From: CAYYIS01 sp964470965
Lineage (GTDB): Bacteria; JAAXHH01; JABIQT01
Assembly: GCA_964470965.1 (NCBI GenBank)
Contig: CAYYIS010000083.1
Coordinates: forward strand, 1 to 13,306
Length of the DNA: 13,306 nt
Direction: 5' to 3'
Below, in pieces: positions 7,498 to 13,306 of the stretch; position 1 is the stretch's first letter, and the number at the start of each line of letters is the position of its first letter. Under the pieces are notes generated by a model. It was given only the letters and a program-made list of their open reading frames with translations. It made no database searches and was not told the DNA's origin. The position numbers and the translations under genes are program-made.

Positions 7498-8688
7498 ATG
7501 AAAATCACACACTTTGAAATCCTTCGTGTTCCGCCCAGCTGGATATGGCTCAAGGTTCACACCGACACGGAACTGGTCGGCTGGGGCGAACCCTACTTGG
7601 AGAATCATCCGGAGAGCGTCATAGCTGAAGTTCGGCGAATGGAACCCTTCCTGGAGGGTAAGGATCCTTGCCGAGTCGAGTCCTTGTGGCGGGTCATGTA
7701 TGAAAGCGGCTCCGGTTACGTTGGAGGGCCAGTCAAGATGAGTGCCATCAGCGGTATCGATATGGCACTTTGGGATCTAGCCGGCAAAGCGGCCGGAGTG
7801 CCGATCCACCGCATGCTGGGGGGGGCGTACCGGGACCGGATTCGTATGTACCGGGGAGTGGGAGGCCAGTTGCCCTGGTGTGTCGAACCTGGACAACCCT
7901 ATGATGCGGGCCAGCCTCCCGACAACTCCATTGCGTCAGGTTCTCTGGAGGCTTATGAGGAAGCCGCCCGTGTCATCGTGGAAGGATGGGGGTTTCGCTG
8001 TCTGAAAGCCCATATCGGCATGGGCGACGATGTGGAACCAACAACCGGTGTGGACCACATCGCAGAATGTTTTGCCGCTGTGCGTCGTGGCGCCGGACCA
8101 GACGTGGAAGTGGCGATCGATGTCCATAATCCTCACCCCGCCAAGGCCCGGCAGATTATCTCGGCGCTAGCGCCTCACAGGCCGCTGTTTATCGAAGAAC
8201 CCATGCCTGTGGAGCGGGTGGACGTGCTGGCACAGATCACCCACCATAGCGAGACGCCCATTGCCGCCGGCGAGCGCTGGATGGGCAAATGGGTGTTTTA
8301 CGATGCCCTGCGGCAGAACGCCCTTTCGGTGCTCCAGCCGGACCTGTGCCATGCGGGGGGAATCACCGAATGCCATAAAATAGCGATTCTGGGAGAAGCC
8401 TGCTATGCAAAGTTAGCGCTTCACTGTCCCTTAAGCCCATTAGCGCTGGCTGCCTCGATCCAGATAGACGCCTGTGCGCCAAATTTTCTTGTACAGGAAC
8501 ATAACGAGGTCAACGACTGGCATGAGGGAGGCAGGACACTGATAGGTAAAGGCTACCTTTCGAATCCTTTTGAACTCGACTCAGACGGCTGCGTGGCTGT
8601 ACCCCGAGGACCAGGCCTGGGCGTAGAGATCGATGAAAAAGGTCTCGAAGCCATCATGGCGAAACCCTGGCGGTTGACAAGAGGCTAA
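7498..8688 (+). CDS. Galactonate dehydratase (DgoD)-like enolase-superfamily sugar-acid dehydratase
   Basis: A 396-residue protein of the mandelate racemase/galactonate dehydratase group, which removes water from aldonic acids to give 2-keto-3-deoxy acids using Mg2+. The N-terminal cap reads RVPPSWIWLKVHTD and VGWGEP, close to DgoD. Barrel residues are complete: K170 (LKAHIG), D208-x-H210 (IDVH), E233 (FIEEP), E259 (AAGERW) and H309 (LHCPLSP). The spacing E233-E259-H309 (26 and 50) equals that of E. coli DgoD E209-E235-H285 as I recall it. An insertion of about 25 residues follows strand 1 (around 122-146, rich in Pro and Gly), so substrate specificity probably differs from DgoD. The protein ends in WRLTRG and lacks the SVxDW tail of canonical DgoD. 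The start is fixed by a GGGAGG motif upstream. It may be co-transcribed with the beta-propeller gene 224 bp downstream, although palindromes lie between them. The substrate is unproven. Confidence 0.85.
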   Translation: MKITHFEILRVPPSWIWLKVHTDTELVGWGEPYLENHPESVIAEVRRMEPFLEGKDPCRVESLWRVMYESGSGYVGGPVKMSAISGIDMALWDLAGKAAGVPIHRMLGGAYRDRIRMYRGVGGQLPWCVEPGQPYDAGQPPDNSIASGSLEAYEEAARVIVEGWGFRCLKAHIGMGDDVEPTTGVDHIAECFAAVRRGAGPDVEVAIDVHNPHPAKARQIISALAPHRPLFIEEPMPVERVDVLAQITHHSETPIAAGERWMGKWVFYDALRQNALSVLQPDLCHAGGITECHKIAILGEACYAKLALHCPLSPLALAASIQIDACAPNFLVQEHNEVNDWHEGGRTLIGKGYLSNPFELDSDGCVAVPRGPGLGVEIDEKGLEAIMAKPWRLTRG

Positions 8689-8694
8689 TGGTGA

Positions 8695-8711
8695 TTCGTG
8701 GAGATCACGAA
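8695..8711. repeat. Short inverted repeat just after the dehydratase stop codon
   Basis: TTCGTG and CACGAA are exact reverse complements around a 5-base loop and begin 7 bases after the TAA. With no T-run it is at best a weak terminator or an mRNA 3' stabilising hairpin. Confidence 0.3.
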
Positions 8712-8824
8712 AGTTCGGTTCCTGAACCAGTTATCTGGCCACACCCGCCGGAAAATCGTATAAACGGCATGGATTAAGCATCTTTATGGGGCTGATTAAA
8801 TCACCGTGGCATCCGAGCGCTTAT

Positions 8825-8851
8825 TCTTGGAAATTCTCATCATTTCCAAGA
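8825..8851. repeat. Perfect 10-bp inverted repeat with 7-base loop upstream of the beta-propeller gene
   Basis: TCTTGGAAAT (8825-8834) and ATTTCCAAGA (8842-8851) are exact reverse complements around TCTCATC. It is 61 bp upstream of the ATG at 8913. No T-tract follows on the plus strand, so an operator or 5'-leader hairpin is more likely than a terminator. Confidence 0.55.
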
Positions 8852-8871
8852 CCGGTAAAACACAGGCATTC

Positions 8872-8885
8872 TATTGTGCACAATA
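8872..8885. promoter_or_regulatory. 14-bp perfect palindrome TATTGTGCACAATA, candidate GntR/FadR-type operator
   Basis: The 14 bases equal their own reverse complement. The core TTGTGCACAA fits the TNGTNNACNA pattern reported for many FadR-subfamily GntR regulators, which often control sugar-acid catabolism. It lies 27 bp upstream of the ATG of the beta-propeller gene, where a bound repressor could block transcription. No GntR regulator gene is in the window. The palindrome is seen directly; the regulator class is inferred. Confidence 0.55.
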
Positions 8886-8912
8886 ACCTGACACCCAAAT
8901 CAAGAGGCTGAA

Positions 8913-10160
8913 ATGTCCATCGGCATGTCACAGGAAGGTTCGGATCGGGCCACTGCCTATAATATCAGCAGCAAGATTGTACGGCGGGGGGATCACTTGT
9001 TTGTCGGATGGTTGGACGCGCCTGAAAGGAAAGGAGGAATGGTTCGAATTCGCATGGCGGTTTGCGATGGCAGAACGGGTGAGCCCCTCCAGATATTCAC
9101 GCTCGGAGAAGGGATTGATAACCACTGCGGACCGGGGCTGACTATGGACCGAAACCGGCGCCTACACGTGGTGATAGGTGCTCATCACGGGGAGTTTCTC
9201 TATCGCTGGTCCGATACCCCGGAGGATGAGCACTCGTGGTCCGAACCGGACCCCATCGGTCCGCGGCACAGCTACCCGGCTGTCGTTGCAGATGCGGAAG
9301 GCACACTCCACATGGCTTACCGTGAAAGCGGTGACCGATGGCAGTTGCAGTACACACGCAAACGCCCTGGAGACCGGTGGGAGGAGCCGACCATTGTAGC
9401 CGTCAGTCCGACACCGGGATACAACCACTTTATGCACGGCCTTACACTGGGACCAACCGGCAAGTTACATCTGACGTTTCAGTTTCACTATTCGGAAACG
9501 GGCGAGGCTATGGCATGCAAAGGCAAGGCAGCGGGATACGTTTCTTCGAACGATGGCGGTAAAACCTGGATGCATGAGGGGAGGACCATGGAATCGCCGC
9601 TGACCATTCAGATGGTGCAGCCGGTCGTGTCCTACCTGAATAAGCCAGACAGGTCCCTCCGCGTGGCTCCCCATACCGTCGACAGCCGTGACCGGCTTTG
9701 GATGTACTGCGCTATGGAGGACCGCGGACTACTATGGCGGCGTGACGCAAAGGGCTGGAGAGCCATAGACCTCAAAAGAGCAATGCCCGAACTTGACCTG
9801 TCCATAGGAAAATCCAGCGCCATTACCTGTGATCCAGAGGACCGCATCCACCTGCTAATAACTGCGGATCCAAATGGGAACCCGACCGAATGGTATGACC
9901 CGTCACATGAACTATTTCATTGCGTGTTCAACAGTGATGGTGTCCTCCGCTCGCAGCGACAAATAACAAAGACCGATCCAAGTCGGTCCCGCTGGCTGCC
10001 GGCCATTGAGCATTGCGACTGGCTGCGCCCGGGCGTTGTGGGTAAGGGCGGTTTCTGGTGCCTGTACACGGACGGGCTGAACGCAGGGCTGATGAGCCAG
10101 GCGGACTATAACGACGTACTGAAAAATGAGGTTTACCTGGCGCGCCTCGATCAGATATAG
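8913..10160 (+). CDS. BNR_4-type beta-propeller protein, possible PL24/PL25-like polysaccharide lyase
   Basis: A 415-residue protein with the repeated strand pattern of a sialidase-like seven-bladed propeller. An Asp-box, S212-x-D214-x-G216-x-T218-W219, is clear, and motifs of the GHLHVVIGAHHG and GKLHLTFQFHY kind recur about once per blade. H71 (NHCGPGLTMD), H91/H92 (GAHHGEF) and Y136 (MAYRES) have the order and spacing I recall for the catalytic His-His-Tyr set of ulvan lyases (PL25 about 20 residues between the His and 45 to the Tyr; PL24 21 between the His). It may therefore cleave a uronate-containing polysaccharide; a non-catalytic BNR protein or a sialidase-like hydrolase is the alternative. 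There is no signal peptide and an in-frame TGA at 8889-8891 excludes an upstream extension, so it appears cytoplasmic. AAGAGG precedes the ATG by about 5 bp. Its last 10 bp overlap the convergent xylA gene. Confidence 0.75.
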   Translation: MSIGMSQEGSDRATAYNISSKIVRRGDHLFVGWLDAPERKGGMVRIRMAVCDGRTGEPLQIFTLGEGIDNHCGPGLTMDRNRRLHVVIGAHHGEFLYRWSDTPEDEHSWSEPDPIGPRHSYPAVVADAEGTLHMAYRESGDRWQLQYTRKRPGDRWEEPTIVAVSPTPGYNHFMHGLTLGPTGKLHLTFQFHYSETGEAMACKGKAAGYVSSNDGGKTWMHEGRTMESPLTIQMVQPVVSYLNKPDRSLRVAPHTVDSRDRLWMYCAMEDRGLLWRRDAKGWRAIDLKRAMPELDLSIGKSSAITCDPEDRIHLLITADPNGNPTEWYDPSHELFHCVFNSDGVLRSQRQITKTDPSRSRWLPAIEHCDWLRPGVVGKGGFWCLYTDGLNAGLMSQADYNDVLKNEVYLARLDQI

Positions 10161-11464
10161 CCGTTGATAATGTTCTCCAACATCTCTTCACGGCCACTGA
10201 CCAGTTCCGGTTCGCCATTTTCGTGGATGTGGGCTTCCAACTCGAAAAAGTCTGTTTCACCGGTCATGATTTTCCGACCGATGCCAGTCCGGTATGACTT
10301 GTACCGCCGAGCGATGAAATCGTCAAGCACACCGTCCTCGATAATCCGGTCCGCGATCTTGAGGCCCCGGGCAAAAGAATCCATCCCGCCGATATGAGCG
10401 TGAAACAGATCTTCTCCGTCGATCGATCCGCGGCGCACTTTGGCATCGAAATTGATCCCCCCCGTACCCAGACCTTTCTGCTTGAGGATCACCAGCATGG
10501 CAAATGTGGCACTGTAGATATCCGTCGGGAACTGATCCGTGTCCCATCCCAGAAGATAGTCGCCCCGGTTGGCGTCGATACTGCCCAGCCTGCCATCGGC
10601 GGATGCGACCGTCAGATCATGCTCGAAGGTGTGGCCGGCAAGCGTGGCGTGATTGGCCTCGATGTTGAGCTTGAACTCGTCGATCAAATCAAATTTACGC
10701 AAAAAACTCAATACCGTGGCGGCGTCGTAGTCGTACTGGTGCTTGGTCGGTTCCTTGGGTTTGGGTTCTATCAGCAGTGTACCGTGAAAGCCTATGGCCT
10801 TCTTGTGTTCAACGGCCATATGCAACAACCGGGCCATTTGTTCCTGTTCGTGCTTGAGGTCGGTGTTGATCAGGTTGGAATAGCCTTCCCTCCCACCCCA
10901 GAACACGTAATTTGCCCCCTCGAGCTTCTTGGTGCACTCCATGGCTTTCTTGATCTGCGCGGCCGCATAAGCAAATACATGGGCGTCGGGATTGGTGGCG
11001 GCACCGTGAGTGAAACGCCTGTTGGAAAAGCAGTTCGAGGTACCCCACAACAATTTAACACCTGTATCGCGCTGCAGCTTCCCGGCAAGAGTCACGATGC
11101 GCTCGAGACGTTCGTTTGTTTGCTTGAGCGAGTCGGCTTCCGGTGCTATGTCACGGTCGTGCCAGCAATAAAAGGGTACGCCCAGTTTGGTGATAAATTC
11201 GAAGGCTGCCTGCATGGTGTCCTCGGCCCGTTGCATTTCGTCCGAGGCCTTGTCCCATGGACGGTCGTATACTGGCGTAGGCCCGAAGGGATCGATGCCG
11301 CCGCCTTTAAAGGTATGCCAGTAGGCCACCGAAAATCGAAGATGCTCTTTCATGGTCTTCCTGCCCACAACCTCCTCGGCATTGTAGTGTTTGAAAGCAA
11401 GCGGATTCTTGGAATCAGGTCCCTCGTATTTAATGGCTTTAATACTTGGAAAAAACACTTTCAT
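10151..11464 (-). CDS. xylA: Xylose isomerase
   Basis: Xylose isomerase converts D-xylose to D-xylulose in the cytoplasm with two divalent metals. The 437-residue protein is a class II enzyme by length and sequence, with the extended N-terminus (about 50 residues longer than Actinoplanes-type class I). Active-site residues are all present: H102 and D105 (WHDRD), E233 and K235 (IEPKPKEPTKHQYDYD), E269 and H272 (NIEANHATLAGH), D297 (SIDANRGD), D308 and D310 (GWDTDQFPTD), and D340 (INFDAK). These sit one position later than the numbering I recall for the Thermotoga enzyme. The start is well supported: AAGGAG (11471-11476) lies 6 bp upstream of the ATG. A xylulokinase gene is not in the window. 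The gene is convergent with the beta-propeller gene, sharing 10 bp with both stop codons inside the overlap, and divergent from the dehydratase at 11972. Confidence 0.97.
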   Translation of the reverse strand: MKVFFPSIKAIKYEGPDSKNPLAFKHYNAEEVVGRKTMKEHLRFSVAYWHTFKGGGIDPFGPTPVYDRPWDKASDEMQRAEDTMQAAFEFITKLGVPFYCWHDRDIAPEADSLKQTNERLERIVTLAGKLQRDTGVKLLWGTSNCFSNRRFTHGAATNPDAHVFAYAAAQIKKAMECTKKLEGANYVFWGGREGYSNLINTDLKHEQEQMARLLHMAVEHKKAIGFHGTLLIEPKPKEPTKHQYDYDAATVLSFLRKFDLIDEFKLNIEANHATLAGHTFEHDLTVASADGRLGSIDANRGDYLLGWDTDQFPTDIYSATFAMLVILKQKGLGTGGINFDAKVRRGSIDGEDLFHAHIGGMDSFARGLKIADRIIEDGVLDDFIARRYKSYRTGIGRKIMTGETDFFELEAHIHENGEPELVSGREEMLENIINGYI

Positions 11465-11470
11465 CGTTTA

Positions 11471-11476
11471 CTCCTT
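11471..11476 (-). promoter_or_regulatory. Ribosome binding site of xylA
   Basis: On the minus strand the sequence reads AGAAGGAGTAAACGATG, a near-consensus Shine-Dalgarno at ideal spacing. It fixes the xylA start at 11464 and is the strongest such site in the window. Confidence 0.8.
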
Positions 11477-11517
11477 CTGAAGCCAGGTTTCGAAAGGCGA
11501 GGTCGGTATTCGTAGGT

Positions 11518-11545
11518 ACATTACAATAAATCAGTCGTATGTCAA
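11518..11545 (-). promoter_or_regulatory. Candidate sigma-70 promoter of xylA
   Basis: On the minus strand a perfect TTGACA (-35, plus-strand 11540-11545) is followed after 16 bp by TAATGT (-10, plus-strand 11518-11523), with TA at the first two and T at the last position. Transcription would start near 11510 and give a leader of about 45 nt with the ribosome binding site. Consensus match only. Confidence 0.5.
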
Positions 11546-11608
11546 GATGTGAACCGGGATTGTTTAACCGTGACGCCCACATATTTCTTTATTGCCCGGT
11601 GTTTTTTG

Positions 11609-11618
11609 ATGTATACAT
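11609..11618. promoter_or_regulatory. 10-bp palindrome ATGTATACAT, possible operator
   Basis: Equal to its own reverse complement and containing the GT-N2-AC core that is also present in the 14-bp palindrome upstream of the beta-propeller gene. It lies about 65 bp upstream of the proposed xylA -35 box. A 10-bp palindrome in AT-rich DNA can be chance, so confidence is low. Confidence 0.3.
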
Positions 11619-11761
11619 TATGGAAATTTGTCTTTTAATTCAATCATGATGCCCATAGGGGGAACACAAAATCTTTTTATCCTCCGGACGTACTGCACCG
11701 CTATCACAACGGCTGCGCATACGATACCGAACGGAAGAATTTTCATAGTCAGAGCGAAATC

Positions 11762-11793
11762 ACACCAACGATGTACCCGGTATGCGCTGGTGT
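11762..11793. repeat. Imperfect 9-bp inverted repeat in the xylA upstream region
   Basis: ACACCAACG (11762-11770) and CGCTGGTGT (11785-11793) pair with one mismatch, which becomes a G-T wobble in a minus-strand transcript. The 14-base middle contains a further TAC/GTA pairing around CCG. It could be an operator half-site pair. Directly beside it GCAAAC (11799-11804) and GTTTGC (11810-11815) form another perfect 6-bp inverted repeat with a 5-base spacer. Confidence 0.4.
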
Positions 11794-11971
11794 AACAAGC
11801 AAACAATACGTTTGCGGCTGGATCCAGCGAAATCAGGCAATGATATTGTTACATCTGGCATATCGCATGGAAACCGCCCCGTGAACATCCCCTTAAGGGC
11901 TGTCAATCAATGGTAAAACATCTGTAAACTGACATGGCAATTACAACACTATTACGCGAAAGGATGCTTTC

Positions 11972-13096
11972 ATGTCCAATCTTCAGGGTCCTATCGATCC
12001 GAATGAAACACTCAGAGTCTCAAAAATAGAAACATTTGTTCTGAAGAATTCCTGGGTCTTCATCAAAATTTCTACCGACGCGGGCATTACTGGCTGGGGT
12101 GAAATGCTCAAAGACGATGCAAAGGCCTGCGCTGCCGGCGCGTTGGAAGTAGCCGATTACCTGGTCGGCAAAGATCCCCGTCCGGTCGTCCATCACTGGC
12201 AGGCCATTCACCGCGGCGCCTTTTACCGCGGCGGTCCGATCAAAACCGCCATCTCCTCTGGTATCGATATGGCGCTTTGGGATATCGCCGGGAAGTGCTA
12301 CGGCGTACCTGTCTACAAACTCCTGGGCGGCCCTACCCGCGACAGGGTCCGTGTCTACGGCGAAGTCAATGAAAAGACTGGCGTCAACGCGATGAAGACC
12401 GGTCCTCAATCTTCCCGGCAACCCTTTAAATACGTCGAAAGCCCGTTGTTCATCGACGAGATAGTAGAGCGCTTCAAGGCGCTTCGTGAAAAGCACGGTC
12501 CCGGTGTGGACATCGGAATCGATTTTCACGGCGCGGTGCAGCCACCAACCGCCCTCAAGCTCGTCAAGGCACTCGAGCCTTATGACCCTTGGTTTTACGA
12601 GGAGATCGTGCAGGCGCTCAATGTGGATGTCATGGCCGAAATCGCACGTAAAACCCATATCCCAATCGCAACAGGAGAACGCATTTTCACCAAGTGGGGC
12701 TTTAGGGAAATCCTTGAAAAACGAGCCGCCACCATTCTGCAGCCCGATGTCTGCTATGCCGGCGGCATCACCGAGTTGCGCCTCATCGCCGGCCAGGCCG
12801 AGGCCTACTACTCGCCGCTGGCCCCACACAACCCGCAGGGTCCTTGCTCGCTTGCCGCGAGCCTTCAGTTAGCGGGTTGCATCCCCAACTTCCTGGCTCA
12901 GGAGCGTGGTGACAACGAATATATGGAGCTACTCGCCGAACCCCTCCCTCGGGTCGAGAACGGGCACCGGCCGCTGCCCACCAAACCCGGTCTCGGCATT
13001 ACGATCGATGAAGACAAGCTCATGGACGAGGTGGGCGAACCACACGCCTACGGACCGCAGTACGATCCGGATGACGGATCTGTCGTGGACTGGTAG
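11972..13096 (+). CDS. Galactonate dehydratase (DgoD)-like enolase-superfamily protein with a shortened barrel start
   Basis: A 374-residue protein of the galactonate dehydratase group, ending in the typical DDGSVVDW tail. Predicted role: Mg2+-dependent dehydration of an aldonic acid. Active-site residues are present: K142 (AMKTGP), D184-x-H186 (IDFHG), E210 (FYEEI), E236 (ATGERI) and H286 (LAPHNPQGP). From D184 on they match E. coli DgoD numbering (as I recall it) plus one. The N-terminus is about 13 residues longer than DgoD. Between strand 1 (VRVYGEV, Y129) and K142 only 12 residues remain, where DgoD has about 27 and the paralogue at 7498 has 51; the first barrel helix seems missing (see findings). 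FYEEI replaces the usual FxEEP. GAAAGGA lies 7 bp before the ATG. An isochorismatase-fold gene follows after 21 bp, probably in the same operon. Galactonate, rhamnonate or another aldonate are all possible substrates. Confidence 0.83.
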   Translation: MSNLQGPIDPNETLRVSKIETFVLKNSWVFIKISTDAGITGWGEMLKDDAKACAAGALEVADYLVGKDPRPVVHHWQAIHRGAFYRGGPIKTAISSGIDMALWDIAGKCYGVPVYKLLGGPTRDRVRVYGEVNEKTGVNAMKTGPQSSRQPFKYVESPLFIDEIVERFKALREKHGPGVDIGIDFHGAVQPPTALKLVKALEPYDPWFYEEIVQALNVDVMAEIARKTHIPIATGERIFTKWGFREILEKRAATILQPDVCYAGGITELRLIAGQAEAYYSPLAPHNPQGPCSLAASLQLAGCIPNFLAQERGDNEYMELLAEPLPRVENGHRPLPTKPGLGITIDEDKLMDEVGEPHAYGPQYDPDDGSVVDW

Positions 13097-13117
13097 TGTG
13101 TACCTGTGAGGTGGCAG

Positions 13118-13306
13118 ATGCCGGACATAACTTTTGACATGCGTAGCCGCGACCGGGAAACCGGCACAATGGTCGTCACGCCGACAGCGCTTGATCCCGG
13201 GACGGTGGGGATCGTTGTCGTGGATCCCTGGAATTTCCACTGGTGTAAAACGTCTTCCGAGGGGGTTGGTAGCCTGATACCCCGCTTGAACTAGTGCCTG
13301 TCGATC
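13118..13306 (+). pseudogene. Isochorismatase-fold cysteine hydrolase, 5' part with an in-frame amber codon, cut by the window edge
   Basis: Starting at the ATG at 13118, which has GAGGTGG just upstream (13109-13115), the frame gives 58 residues and then TAG at 13292-13294. The segment GIVVVDPWNFHWCKT followed by LIPRLN resembles the first strand and helix of cysteine hydrolases that carry a DMW(N/D)xHWC motif and then a PRMN helix. The Asp in VVVD would be the first member of the Asp-Lys-Cys triad; Lys and Cys lie beyond the window. After the TAG the same frame continues CLSI, which fits the continuation of that helix in relatives, so the amber codon appears to interrupt the gene rather than end it. 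It may be a nonsense-mutated pseudogene, a read-through case, or a sequencing error. It lies 21 bp after the dehydratase gene on the same strand. The family call rests on few residues. Confidence 0.55.

Larger units (their letters stand above)
11465..11971. other. Divergent intergenic region between xylA and the second dehydratase (507 bp)
   Basis: AT-richer than its neighbours. No gene is supported: a 62-codon minus-strand frame (11618-11806) has a hydrophobic stretch but starts with TTG and has no ribosome binding site. The stretch carries a xylA promoter candidate near 11518-11545, a 10-bp palindrome at 11609, inverted repeats at 11762-11793 and 11799-11815, and the ribosome binding site GAAAGGA (11958-11964) for the gene at 11972. 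No clear promoter for the plus-strand gene was recognised. Confidence 0.65.

Noticed and set aside
8695..8851. Rho-independent terminators after the dehydratase gene
   Set aside because: Hairpins exist at 8695-8711 and 8825-8851 but neither is followed by a T-tract, so I list them only as inverted repeats.
10394..11515. A 373-codon open frame on the plus strand opposite xylA
   Set aside because: It is fully antisense to a clear xylose isomerase, has no recognisable motif and composition typical of a shadow frame.
11618..11806. A 62-codon minus-strand frame with a hydrophobic segment in the xylA upstream region
   Set aside because: It starts with TTG, lacks a ribosome binding site at this or the internal ATG, and overlaps inverted repeats that look regulatory.
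12020..12829. A 269-codon open frame on the minus strand opposite the second dehydratase
   Set aside because: Antisense to a conserved enzyme; its residues mirror the real gene's codons and show no family features.
13106..13117. GTG at 13106 as start of the isochorismatase-fold gene
   Set aside because: The ATG at 13118 has a GAGGTGG motif directly upstream, which would itself be coding if the GTG were used.
1..13306. CRISPR arrays, tRNA genes, insertion sequences or phage genes
   Set aside because: No regularly spaced direct repeats, cloverleaf-like sequence, transposase or phage protein was seen on either strand by eye.

Overview
The window looks like bacterial chromosome of roughly 55% GC, gene-dense and without any rRNA, tRNA, CRISPR array or insertion sequence that I can see. 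The mix of genes (several enolase-superfamily enzymes, a BNR/sialidase-fold protein, a DPW/HWC-type isochorismatase-fold hydrolase and a two-subunit NAD-type formate dehydrogenase) recalls uncultured marine or sponge-associated lineages such as Poribacteria. That placement is only an impression from gene content.

Left part (1-5612, all + strand): the 3' end of a leucyl aminopeptidase gene, a class III metallophosphoesterase, and the two subunits of a soluble molybdenum/tungsten formate dehydrogenase. The genes lie 2-5 bp apart or overlap by one base (TGATG), so they are probably one operon whose promoter is outside the window. The beta subunit is a NuoE-NuoF fusion and the alpha subunit carries a NuoG-like iron-sulfur arm plus the molybdopterin domain. 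Together they would form an alpha-beta NAD-linked enzyme like Methylorubrum extorquens FDH1. The alpha subunit has His where the second Cys of the N-terminal His-Cys cluster motif is expected.

Middle and right part (5629-13306): a carbohydrate/sugar-acid catabolic cluster on both strands. It holds a long, atypical enolase-superfamily enzyme (-), a galactonate-dehydratase-like enolase-superfamily enzyme (+), a BNR_4-type beta-propeller protein (+) whose His-His-Tyr pattern recalls ulvan lyases of families PL24/PL25, xylose isomerase (-), a second DgoD-like dehydratase (+) that seems to lack the first barrel helix, and the start of an isochorismatase-fold hydrolase with an in-frame amber codon after 58 codons. 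Intergenic gaps carry several clear palindromes. The best is a 14-bp perfect palindrome of GntR/FadR-operator type just upstream of the beta-propeller gene, and a plausible sigma-70 promoter precedes xylose isomerase.

Working model (inference): the right-hand genes handle sugars released from an acidic, xylose-containing polysaccharide. The propeller protein would act on oligosaccharides, xylose isomerase would feed xylose into the pentose phosphate pathway, and the enolase-superfamily enzymes would dehydrate aldonic or uronic-acid-derived sugar acids. The formate dehydrogenase operon is a separate unit that would oxidise formate with NAD+ or run in reverse.
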